Shown piece after piece: positions 1 to 5,333 of a stretch of 5,333 bases of DNA. The first letter of the stretch is position 1. Every line of letters begins with the position of its first letter. Location: positions 1 to 5,333 of the forward strand of contig JANWJO010000039.1 of assembly GCA_025449435.1 (NCBI GenBank), written 5' to 3'. Source of the stretch: Chloroflexota bacterium (GTDB lineage: Bacteria > Chloroflexota > UBA4733). The translations under genes and the position numbers were made by a program. The notes under the pieces were generated by a model that was not told where the DNA came from, did not search any database, and was given only the letters and a program-made list of their open reading frames with translations.

Positions 1-327
1 CACCAACTCAGATGGTGGCTGCTCTTCCACCGAAACCTGCGCGTCGGTGATGCCACGATCCATCAGCAAGCGCATCAGGTTATCGTTGTCGGCCTTATAC
101 GTGGTGAAGGTGCCTTCGTTGGTCTGCACGACGATCTTGTTGCCGCTCGTCACCATGCGATCGGAGGTGATGCCGCTCTTTACATCCTTTTGGACGTAGC
201 CGAGCACTTCGCTGATCGGCTTGGTGGTCGATTGCGAGTTCGTCTGGAACAGGCCAAAGAGGATGGCCATGACGGCGACGAGGATGATGAGATAGACAAA
301 GCTATTGCGGAGCCACTTGGCGTCCAT
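1..327 (-). CDS. ftsH: ATP-dependent zinc metalloprotease FtsH, N-terminal fragment
   Basis: FtsH is a membrane-anchored AAA+ hexamer that extracts and degrades misfolded membrane proteins and some short-lived cytosolic proteins. Only the first 109 residues are present; the gene runs off the left edge, so the AAA+ and M41 peptidase domains (Walker motifs, HExxH) cannot be seen. Visible are a short basic N-terminus (MDAKWLRNSFVY), one hydrophobic helix at about residues 10-27 (LIILVAVMAILFGLF core), and a mixed alpha/beta extracytoplasmic segment from about residue 28. That segment contains the typical 'KPISEVLGYVQ' stretch followed by a VVTSGNK/TFTTYKAD-like beta region. This matches the FtsH extracellular domain order (one N-terminal helix, then a small domain of about 75 residues). 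The ATG is chosen because a strong Shine-Dalgarno lies just upstream and the protein begins directly with the membrane helix. It is separated from the transpeptidase stop by about 204 bp, so it probably has its own promoter. The identification rests on the N-terminus alone, a less conserved part of the family. Confidence 0.82.
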   Translation of the reverse strand, partial: MDAKWLRNSFVYLIILVAVMAILFGLFQTNSQSTTKPISEVLGYVQKDVKSGITSDRMVTSGNKIVVQTNEGTFTTYKADNDNLMRLLMDRGITDAQVSVEEQPPSELV

Positions 328-330
328 GTA

Positions 331-338
331 TCCCCTCC
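331..338 (-). promoter_or_regulatory. Ribosome binding site of ftsH
   Basis: On the minus strand the sequence GGAGGGGA lies three bases before the ATG at 325-327, with the GGAGG core eight bases from it. It is a near-consensus Shine-Dalgarno and decides the FtsH start codon. Confidence 0.8.
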
Positions 339-418
339 GGAAAGGCACGCGGACCCCACGAACGCCGGAAAATTGTGCGCGCCGTGAGACAAACGCTGGC
401 TATCGCGCCTCCACCAAG

Positions 419-443
419 AGTATAGCGCATCACCCGATGCCAA
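419..443 (-). promoter_or_regulatory. Candidate ftsH promoter with a dyad upstream of the -10
   Basis: On the minus strand a TATACT hexamer (419-424) resembles a sigma-A -10 box, about 90 bases upstream of the ftsH start. A TTGGCA (438-443) resembles a -35 box, but the gap between them is only 13 bases, too short for a standard promoter, so the -10 is the better-supported half. Directly upstream of the -10 is a perfect inverted repeat GCATC-N4-GATGC (427-440). It could be an operator or a chance dyad. The rest of 341-531 shows no gene and no convincing terminator after the transpeptidase gene. This is inferred from motif matching only. Confidence 0.3.
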
Positions 444-531
444 CCTTACCGGAACCCAAGGGGCGGACATACCTGGCTAACACATCGCTACAACGCGGTG
501 AAAGTGACATGCTCCGGACTGGTGGCAGCAC

Positions 532-1392
532 TTAGTTGATGATCAAAACCGGCGTACCGAGCGGCGTCCATGCCGACAGGAAATTGATCGTCGCCAGTTG
601 CGTATTCACACAACCGTGCGAGCCTGCACGCACGGTGCCATCAGGATCCAGGTGCGGCAAGTTGGTACCTGGCCCGTAGTATGGCCGCCACGGCGCATCG
701 TGGATGTAATAGCCGCCCCACAGAAACTCCATGGCGTAGTGCGTGGGAGAATCGGGATACCAAAACGGTGACCCGGCCGGCCACGGTGAAATGAACTTAA
801 AGTTTGGGATCTTGCTAAAAACCGAGTACGAGCCGGGAGGCGTCGGCTTATCCGGCGCTCCGGTTGTAATATCCACGTCGAGCACCGACTTCGCGCCTTC
901 GTACGCCCAGAGATGCTGGCGGCTCAACGAGATGCTAATTGACTTACCTGAGCCCGTTGGCCCGGGGATGGGACCCGGTGGCAGCGCCACAGCCGACGCC
1001 GGTTGCAACACCGGTTGCACAAACGTGACCAGGCCGGAATACACCCAACCCCAACCTTGGGGCGAACTGATGTTGTACCAGAGCGGGTTATTTGGCGCGA
1101 GTTCCTCACCTGGGGAATAGCCCACCACCGACACCGGCGTGTTCACCGGGATACTGGCTTGCACCGCGATCTCGGATGTTGGCGCACCAAACAGGTACGC
1201 GTAAGCGTAGCCAACACCGCCGGACGAGATCCAGCCGGTCCACGGCTGGTTGCTGCCCGCCGTGTACGTGCTCGTGTAGCCGGAATTGTTTTGAACGATG
1301 GAAGTATCGGCCCAAGCCGGCGCAGCCATGGCGGCACCGGCGAGGGCAACTGGCAACCCAGCCAGGACCTTCAGTGCTTCGCGCCGCAACAT
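532..1392 (-). CDS. Exported L,D-transpeptidase (YkuD domain) with N-terminal SH3-like region
   Basis: L,D-transpeptidases cross-link peptidoglycan (3-3 links) or attach proteins to it, outside the membrane, using a catalytic cysteine. The 286-residue product starts with a signal peptide: twin arginines at residues 3-4 (MLRREALKVLAG), a hydrophobic core to about residue 24 and an AWA cleavage site at 26-28. The RRxxLK pattern suggests Tat export, though Sec is possible. Residues ~30-128, rich in Gly, Tyr and Trp and ending in 'GWGWVYSG', look like a bacterial SH3-type wall-binding region. A Pro/Gly-rich linker spans ~129-149. The YkuD domain runs from ~150 to 286: 'SISISLSRQHLWAYEG' at its start, conserved His231 in YYIHD, and the active-site motif SHGCVN at 258-263 with Cys261. 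The protein ends in PVLIIN, as is usual for the family. The frame is open back to a GTG at 1501-1503, but the ATG at 1390-1392 gives a proper signal peptide and has a GGAG upstream. The gene appears intact. Its exact substrate is not deducible. Confidence 0.9.
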   Translation of the reverse strand: MLRREALKVLAGLPVALAGAAMAAPAWADTSIVQNNSGYTSTYTAGSNQPWTGWISSGGVGYAYAYLFGAPTSEIAVQASIPVNTPVSVVGYSPGEELAPNNPLWYNISSPQGWGWVYSGLVTFVQPVLQPASAVALPPGPIPGPTGSGKSISISLSRQHLWAYEGAKSVLDVDITTGAPDKPTPPGSYSVFSKIPNFKFISPWPAGSPFWYPDSPTHYAMEFLWGGYYIHDAPWRPYYGPGTNLPHLDPDGTVRAGSHGCVNTQLATINFLSAWTPLGTPVLIIN

Positions 1393-1401
1393 ACGGGTAC
1401 G

Positions 1402-1405
1402 CTCC
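1402..1405 (-). promoter_or_regulatory. Ribosome binding site of the L,D-transpeptidase
   Basis: GGAG on the minus strand, nine bases before the ATG at 1390-1392. It supports this internal ATG over the GTG at 1501-1503, where the only purine-rich stretch (GGAGG) directly abuts the start codon and is too close to serve it. Confidence 0.55.
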
Positions 1406-1553
1406 AATCGTTGACTACCAGCCTTAAGCTGGCATGAGTGCGTGTACGCACCTGATGACCTGCCATCATCCAGCGGTTCTACCCATAACGTGAACCCGGC
1501 CACCTCCGAGCCCGCCTCATCGTAGCAGTATTAGGCTACCACTATTACCCACG

Positions 1554-1580
1554 AGTATATAAATTGTATTGGCCTGGCCA
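1554..1580 (-). promoter_or_regulatory. Candidate promoter of the L,D-transpeptidase gene
   Basis: Within an AT-rich patch, the minus strand reads TATACT (1554-1559), a good -10 candidate. No clear -35 is present. The expected -35 position is occupied by part of a perfect 11-bp palindrome, TGGCC-T-GGCCA (1570-1580), which could be a binding site for a regulator or activator. The evidence is motif matching only. Confidence 0.28.
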
Positions 1581-1638
1581 CATCCGCGTTGCGACCCGGA
1601 CGAAATTCCTAACGAACAAGGGGCGGGAAGGGAACGAT

Positions 1639-1700
1639 CTCACCCCTACCCCTCCCTTAACCCTACGCCCCAAGGGCACTCGCCAGTGGAGAGGGGAACA
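1639..1700. repeat. G/C-rich imperfect palindromic intergenic element (REP-like)
   Basis: On the plus strand a run of C-rich blocks (CCCCTACCCCTCCC, 1643-1656) is followed by a GGAGAGGGG arm (1688-1696). CCCCTC at 1649-1654 pairs with GAGGGG at 1691-1696, and the stem can extend by two G-C pairs past a bulged A. Two small hairpins sit inside: GCCC-CAA-GGGC (1667-1677) and CACT-CGCC-AGTG (1677-1688). GGGAAC occurs at both flanks (1630-1635 and 1694-1699). It starts 18 bases past the TAG that ends the interrupted RAM frame. Such C-rich/G-rich palindromes are typical of dispersed intergenic repeats in some bacteria. It might also help end transcription, but there is no T-run. Dispersion cannot be judged from one copy. 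Confidence 0.4.
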
Positions 1701-1718
1701 CGTATGTCGGGGCCGACC

Positions 1719-1790
1719 CTACTTGCGGAATACCTCTAAACACGAGACCAAGCGGCGAACGCCCACGGCGGTCGCGATTCCCTCGGTGAG
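1719..1790 (-). other. In-frame continuation of the RAM-domain gene after its TGA stop
   Basis: Immediately after the TGA at 1791-1793 the same frame stays open for 23 codons and ends at TAG (1719-1721). It reads L-T-E-G-I-A-T-A-V-G-V-R-R and then LVSCLEVFRK. This fits the last helix and strand of a RAM domain: an Ile four codons after the leading Leu, then G-V, then a Cys-containing beta strand. Joined to the upstream part, with one residue in place of the TGA, it gives an 85-residue protein of normal family length. This strongly suggests that the stop is a nonsense change in, or a recoded codon of, a single gene. The family resemblance is judged by eye. Confidence 0.65.
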
Positions 1791-1976
1791 TCAAGTGGCG
1801 AGCGACTCCAAGTCGGGGCTCTCTACCTCCACGATCAGGTCGTAGGGGCCGGTACAGGCGTGGACCGCCGTGATCTTAGAATCAGCGAGCTCCATCTGAT
1901 CGAGCTCTTCCATCAGGTCCTTAAGGCGGGCCTGTTCTGCCTCCACCAATACAAAAGCCTTGATGCCAGCGGCCAT
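1791..1976 (-). CDS. Lrp/AsnC ligand-binding (RAM) domain protein, interrupted by an in-frame TGA
   Basis: The 61-residue frame begins MAAGIKAFVLVEAEQ and contains a helix (ARLKDLMEELDQM), the strand 'ITAVHACTGPYDLIVEVE', and then 'SPDLESLAT' before a TGA. The order beta-alpha-beta-'TGPYDLIVEVE'-helix is the hallmark of the RAM (regulation of amino-acid metabolism) domain. In full Lrp/AsnC regulators this domain binds amino acids and drives oligomerisation. No DNA-binding helix-turn-helix precedes it, so this is the stand-alone type of about 75-90 residues, whose role is usually unknown but may be ligand sensing or modulation of other regulators. The ATG has a GGGAG six bases upstream. The gene lies 54 bp after uvrA and may be co-transcribed with it. 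The oddity is that the domain lacks its last helix and strand unless the TGA is bypassed (see 1719-1790). It may be a fresh pseudogene, a read-through gene or a sequencing error. A 61-residue product would probably not fold as a normal RAM domain. Confidence 0.75.
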   Translation of the reverse strand: MAAGIKAFVLVEAEQARLKDLMEELDQMELADSKITAVHACTGPYDLIVEVESPDLESLAT

Positions 1977-1982
1977 CGCCGA

Positions 1983-1987
1983 CTCCC
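1983..1987 (-). promoter_or_regulatory. Ribosome binding site of the RAM-domain gene
   Basis: GGGAG on the minus strand, six bases before the ATG at 1974-1976. The spacing is near ideal and argues that this gene is, or recently was, translated despite its early stop. Confidence 0.65.
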
Positions 1988-2030
1988 GTTCTCTGTGCGC
2001 ATCGCCAGGCGCGCGCTGGCTGTGGCCATG

Positions 2031-5000
2031 TTAGCGCACGAGCGGTTGCTGGATCGCCGTGCCCATGGGCAATAGCTCTGGGTGGAACGCAGCCGTTCGC
2101 CGCAAGAAGGCGCCGGTATACGATGAGCGATGGCTGGCCACGATGGTTGGGGTGCCGGCAACGACCAGGTAGCCGCCCGCGTCGCCACCTTCTGGACCAA
2201 GGTCTATCACGTGGTCGGCGACGCCGATGACATCCAAATTGTGCTCGATCATGATGACGGTGTTGCCACGGTCCACCAGGCGATGCAAGATGGCTAGCAG
2301 CCGTTGCACGTCAAACGCGTGGAGTCCGGTGGTGGGCTCATCCAAGATATATAAGGTCGTGCCGGCGTCACGCTTGCATAACTCAGAGGCCAGTTTGAGG
2401 CGTTGCGCTTCCCCGCGCGACAGCGTGGGTACCGGCTGCCCGAGCTGCAAGTAATCCAGCCCCACGTCCATGAGGACTTGCAGTGTGTCGTTGACCGTGC
2501 TGAGGTGGGAGAAGAACGGCAAGGCATCACGCACCGTCATGTCGAGGACGTCGGCAATGGATTTGCCACGGTACAACACCTGCAGCGTTTGTGGGTTATA
2601 CCGCCTGCCCTTGCAGTCTTCGCACGGCACTGTGACATCGGCGAGAAAGTGCATCGGCACCTCCAGCTCACCCGCTCCGCCGCAGGTGCGGCACATCCCT
2701 GCAGCGTCGTTGAAGCTGAACCGGCCCTTGGAATACCCACGCACGCGCGCTTCCGGCAGTTCGGCGAAATAGTCGCGGATAGTATCGAAAATGCCGGTGT
2801 AGGTAGCTGCATTGGAGCGTGACGAGCGCCCGACTGATTTTTGGTCAACTGTCACGACGTTAGTGAACGGCTCGAAGCCCGTGAGCGCAGCTGTTGCGCT
2901 GGTCGCACGGGGGTTGCGGGTCACCAAGGCGTCCAGGGCAGGTCCCAGCACGCTGCCGACCAGCGTGGATTTGCCCGACCCGGACACGCCGGTGACGACG
3001 GTCAACCGGCCGATAGGGAACGATACATCGATGTGTTTCAGATTGTGCAGATGAGCATCGAGCACGGTGAGGGTCTGTAACTGGAGCGGCCGGTCGCGCC
3101 GGTTGACCGACACATAGTCGCCCCGCAAGTACTTGCCGGTGAGCGAAGTTGGGTGCCGTTTGAGCTCGTCGAGCGTGCCATCGACGACGATATAGCCACC
3201 TTCGCGGCCAGCGCCGGGACCCATATCGATCAAGTGATCGGCAGCCTCCATAGCAGCCGCATCGTGCTCCACCACCACCACTGTGTTGCCGAGGTCACGA
3301 AGCTTGCGCAGGCTGTTGAGCAATTGGTCGAGGTCGCGCGGGTGTAGGCCGACCGACGGCTCATCGAGCACATACAGCACGCCGACGAGCTTAGAGCCAA
3401 TCTGGGTGGCAAGGCGGACACGCTGCGCTTCGCCACCGGATAGCGACGACGAGGGGCGGTCAAGCGTCAGATAGCCCAGCCCAACGTCACGCAGGAAGCC
3501 GAGGCGCTCGCGCACTTCCTTCAGCGGCTGCGCGGCGATGGGCGCGAGGCTGGGTCCGAACGTGAGCGTACGGAAGAATTCATCGGCGTGCTCCACCGTG
3601 AGGGCCGTGGCGTCCGCAATGCGCAAACCACCAACCGTCACGTTGCGCGGGACTGGTTGCAAGCGCGCCCCGTTACATGCGCGGCAGGTACTCTCCGCTA
3701 CGAACTGGTCGAACCAGGAGCCGCTCGTCTGCTTACTCGTACCGTGCACACGAATCAGGTAGGGGATCAACCCCTCCCAGGTGAGACGCGTCGGTTTGGT
3801 GGTGGTGCCCTTCTTTGCTGGTCGCCGTCCGGATCCAGTGTATGTCACCTGAGGCAACGTCTTGTCGCCTGTGCCATACATCAACGCGTCAATCTGCTCC
3901 GGCGACCACTCGTTGAGCGGGGCACCAGACATCACATCCAAAAACCGGGTCAGGCTTTCCAGCTTAGAAAATAGCACTGGGTCGCCGCCGTACCCTGGCA
4001 TGTGCAACATCGGGATAGCACCGGAGAATAGGCCAAAATTGGGCCGCGCGATGAGGAGCGACGGCTGCAGATACTTCTTGACGCCGAGTCCAGCACATTC
4101 CGGGCACGCTCCGGTGGCGCTGTTGAACGAAAAGTGACGTGGCGTAATCTCATCGTCCAAGCTGAAGCCGCACTTGCGGCAGGAAATTTGCTGGCTGAAG
4201 TGCCGCACCTCGCCGTTGCTGAGCAAGACGACGAGCTGGCCACCGCCCTTGGCCAGTGCAAGTTCGATGGCATCGCCTAGACGGCCACGATTGTCGCTGG
4301 CAGCCTCCGTTGCATCGACCACCAGGCTCCAGGGTCCAGCGTCGAAGCCCAGTGCACCGGCCTCATCCAGTGATGCGATGCCTTTGCCGGATCGCAACCG
4401 CCGGAAGCCTTCGCGGCGCAGTTGTTCAAGTGCTCGTGTGAACTCCGTGGCATCGCTTAGTTCCAGCGGTGCCAGCACCGTGACGTTGCCGGTGTCAGCG
4501 GCAAGAACAGTGTCCACCATCTGGCTGGAGGTGAGCGCCGCCAACTCTGTGCCGCAGGTAGGGCAATGGGGCTGCCCGCAGCGCGCCCACAAGAGCCGGA
4601 AGTAGTCGAACACCTCAGTTTGCGTTGCCACGGTAGACCGAGGACTTTGCGAACGGGTTTCCTGATCGATGGCGATGGCTGGCGCTAGCCCCTCCACCTT
4701 GGTGACATCAGCTGCATCCATCCGGCCAAGGAACTGGCGAGCGTAGGCGGACAGGCACTCGACGAACCGGCGCTGCCCTTCCGCGAACAAGGTGTCGAGC
4801 GCCAAACTGGATTTGCCCGATCCGCTCAGGCCAGTGATCACCGTGAGCTTGTCCTTCGGGATCACGGCGTCGATGTTTTTCAGGTTATGTTTGCGCGCGC
4901 CACGGATGACCAGGCCATCGGTTGGGTAGGCATCCTCGACCGTCTCGTGCAGCACGCCGTTCAATGCCACTTTGCCGTTGGTGTTCCCCGCGTGTTGCCG

Positions 5001-5333
5001 GTAAGACGTGTCGATAGCACCGTCCACGGCCTGGCGGTGCTGGGGATACAGTTCTTGCAGCATCTTGCCCGTGTAGGAGGTGGGGATGGCCGCCACCTGC
5101 TCCGGCGTGCCTTCGGCCACGATCTCACCGCCACCGGCGCCGCCCTCCGGACCCAGGTCAATCAGCCAGTCGCAGGAGTTGATCACATCCGGGTTATGCT
5201 CGATCACCACCACCGTGTTGCCGGCATCGACCAGGCGCTGTAGTACGTCGAGCAGGTTGCACACGTCGGCCACGTGCAACCCTGTGGTGGGCTCATCCAA
5301 GATGTAGAAGGTGCGGCCGGTGGCCGGCCTGCC
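2031..5333 (-). CDS. uvrA: Excinuclease ABC subunit UvrA, double-length fusion form, C-terminal 1100 residues
   Basis: UvrA is the damage-recognising ATPase that loads UvrB in nucleotide excision repair. The frame enters from the right edge and ends at TAA (2031-2033). Numbering from the edge, residues 1-95 are the end of one UvrA unit: Walker B/D-loop LDEPTTGLH at 12-20, H-loop His46 and the tail 'YTGKMLQELYPQ'. A complete second unit follows from ~138. It has Walker A GLSGSGKSS (168-176), ECLSAYARQFLGRM (192-205), a UvrB-binding insertion (~250-375), a zinc module CRKC/CPEC (385-413), a second CxxC (550-553), signature LSGGEAQR (631-638), Walker B LDEPS (656-660) and His690. The second ATPase has Walker A GVSGSGKST (782-790), RSNAATYTGIFD, zinc module CRTC/CEDC (881-907), signature LSRGEAQR (971-978, Gly to Arg), Walker B LDEP (997-1000) and His1031. 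Standard UvrA is ~940 residues; here one unit follows another, as in the ~1800-residue chlamydial UvrA. A tail of about 20 residues follows the usual end. The true start is outside the window. Confidence 0.94.
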   Translation of the reverse strand, partial: GRPATGRTFYILDEPTTGLHVADVCNLLDVLQRLVDAGNTVVVIEHNPDVINSCDWLIDLGPEGGAGGGEIVAEGTPEQVAAIPTSYTGKMLQELYPQHRQAVDGAIDTSYRQHAGNTNGKVALNGVLHETVEDAYPTDGLVIRGARKHNLKNIDAVIPKDKLTVITGLSGSGKSSLALDTLFAEGQRRFVECLSAYARQFLGRMDAADVTKVEGLAPAIAIDQETRSQSPRSTVATQTEVFDYFRLLWARCGQPHCPTCGTELAALTSSQMVDTVLAADTGNVTVLAPLELSDATEFTRALEQLRREGFRRLRSGKGIASLDEAGALGFDAGPWSLVVDATEAASDNRGRLGDAIELALAKGGGQLVVLLSNGEVRHFSQQISCRKCGFSLDDEITPRHFSFNSATGACPECAGLGVKKYLQPSLLIARPNFGLFSGAIPMLHMPGYGGDPVLFSKLESLTRFLDVMSGAPLNEWSPEQIDALMYGTGDKTLPQVTYTGSGRRPAKKGTTTKPTRLTWEGLIPYLIRVHGTSKQTSGSWFDQFVAESTCRACNGARLQPVPRNVTVGGLRIADATALTVEHADEFFRTLTFGPSLAPIAAQPLKEVRERLGFLRDVGLGYLTLDRPSSSLSGGEAQRVRLATQIGSKLVGVLYVLDEPSVGLHPRDLDQLLNSLRKLRDLGNTVVVVEHDAAAMEAADHLIDMGPGAGREGGYIVVDGTLDELKRHPTSLTGKYLRGDYVSVNRRDRPLQLQTLTVLDAHLHNLKHIDVSFPIGRLTVVTGVSGSGKSTLVGSVLGPALDALVTRNPRATSATAALTGFEPFTNVVTVDQKSVGRSSRSNAATYTGIFDTIRDYFAELPEARVRGYSKGRFSFNDAAGMCRTCGGAGELEVPMHFLADVTVPCEDCKGRRYNPQTLQVLYRGKSIADVLDMTVRDALPFFSHLSTVNDTLQVLMDVGLDYLQLGQPVPTLSRGEAQRLKLASELCKRDAGTTLYILDEPTTGLHAFDVQRLLAILHRLVDRGNTVIMIEHNLDVIGVADHVIDLGPEGGDAGGYLVVAGTPTIVASHRSSYTGAFLRRTAAFHPELLPMGTAIQQPLVR
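4914..5048 (-). other. Junction and linker between the two fused UvrA units
   Basis: Residues ~96-140 of the visible protein join the end of UvrA unit one ('MLQELYPQ') to the start of unit two ('LVIRGARKHNLKNID'). The linker is polar (QAVDGAIDTSYRQHAGN, then an Asn/Gly/Glu-rich stretch), carries no recognisable domain and is in frame without a stop. It contains no internal ATG with a Shine-Dalgarno that would clearly restart translation of unit two. This supports a true single-chain fusion rather than two overlapping genes. Confidence 0.7.

Larger units (their letters stand above)
1393..1718. other. Gene-free region upstream of the L,D-transpeptidase
   Basis: This 326-bp stretch between the RAM-domain gene and the transpeptidase holds no convincing gene on either strand. 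It contains a G/C-rich palindromic repeat (1639-1700), an AT-rich patch with a possible -10 box (about 1550-1570), and several short dyads. These are CCAGC-N5-GCTGG (1418-1432), GTGCGT-N2-ACGCAC (1438-1451), GTAGC-N8-GCTAC (1522-1539) and TGGCC-N-GGCCA (1570-1580). Two imperfect tandem 12-mers with a 14-base period lie at 1522-1533 and 1536-1547. If transcription starts near 1545, the transpeptidase mRNA has a leader of about 150 bases that includes the first two dyads as small hairpins. Confidence 0.6.

Noticed and set aside
180..535. Frames of 65-96 codons around the ftsH start and leader
   Set aside because: They overlap the FtsH N-terminus in other frames or cross the leader, and their products are low-complexity Ser/Arg-rich sequences without ribosome binding sites.
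1393..1503. N-terminal extension of the transpeptidase from GTG 1501-1503
   Set aside because: The added 37 residues would bury the signal peptide inside the protein, and the only purine-rich stretch abuts the GTG. The ATG at 1390-1392 fits better.
1719..1793. TGA as selenocysteine, or as tryptophan in a variant genetic code
   Set aside because: No convincing SECIS-type hairpin follows the TGA, and a RAM domain has no redox role needing selenocysteine. The 1100-codon uvrA part uses only sense codons for Trp and contains no internal TGA, which argues against code reassignment.
1564..1845. Plus-strand open frame of 93 codons
   Set aside because: It crosses the palindromic repeat and runs antisense through the RAM gene. 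Its product is rich in Arg, Thr and Pro with no recognisable fold, and no ribosome binding site was seen.
2004..2020. Terminator between uvrA and the RAM-domain gene
   Set aside because: The inverted repeat GCCAG-N7-CTGGC has only five base pairs and no T-run on either strand, and it lies just upstream of a ribosome binding site. It is too weak to call.
2227..5307. Several plus- and minus-strand frames of 60-143 codons inside the uvrA region
   Set aside because: They are alternative-frame shadows of a strongly conserved coding sequence and show no family features of their own.

Overview
This window carries four genes, all transcribed from the minus strand, so it is read here from high to low coordinates. 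They are the C-terminal ~1100 residues of an unusually long UvrA-type DNA-repair ATPase (cut by the right window edge), a small stand-alone Lrp/AsnC ligand-binding-domain (RAM) protein, an exported L,D-transpeptidase, and the N-terminus of the membrane protease FtsH (cut by the left edge). Nothing on the plus strand looks like a real gene. I see no tRNA, rRNA, CRISPR array or insertion sequence.

The DNA is moderately GC-rich and the leaders carry good GGAG-type ribosome binding sites. The style of the FtsH N-terminus, the housekeeping content and a G/C-rich palindromic intergenic repeat would suit a member of the Chloroflexota (for example Thermomicrobia-like). That placement is a guess from general resemblance, not a demonstration.

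Layout. At 2031-5333 (-) one open frame holds the last ~95 residues of a first UvrA unit, a ~45-residue linker and then a complete second UvrA unit. The gene therefore encodes a head-to-tail UvrA-UvrA fusion. The distal ATPase of unit two has an altered signature motif (LSRGE instead of LSGGE). At 1791-1976 (-), 54 bp downstream, lies the RAM-domain gene. It stops at an in-frame TGA after 61 codons, but family-like coding sequence continues in the same frame for 23 more codons to a TAG at 1719-1721. From 1393 to 1718 there is no gene: it holds a palindromic repeat, a candidate promoter and several short dyads upstream of the transpeptidase. At 532-1392 (-) is the L,D-transpeptidase, with a signal peptide, an SH3-like region, a proline-rich linker and a YkuD catalytic domain. 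At 328-531 lies the ftsH leader with a good ribosome binding site. At 1-327 (-) is the start of ftsH.

The genes do not form one pathway. UvrA serves nucleotide excision repair, the transpeptidase cross-links peptidoglycan outside the membrane, FtsH does membrane and cytosolic protein quality control, and the RAM-domain protein is presumably a small-molecule-sensing regulator. Only the uvrA and RAM genes are close enough to suggest co-transcription. I found no convincing new system. The items most worth checking are the interrupted RAM-domain gene and the duplicated, fused UvrA.
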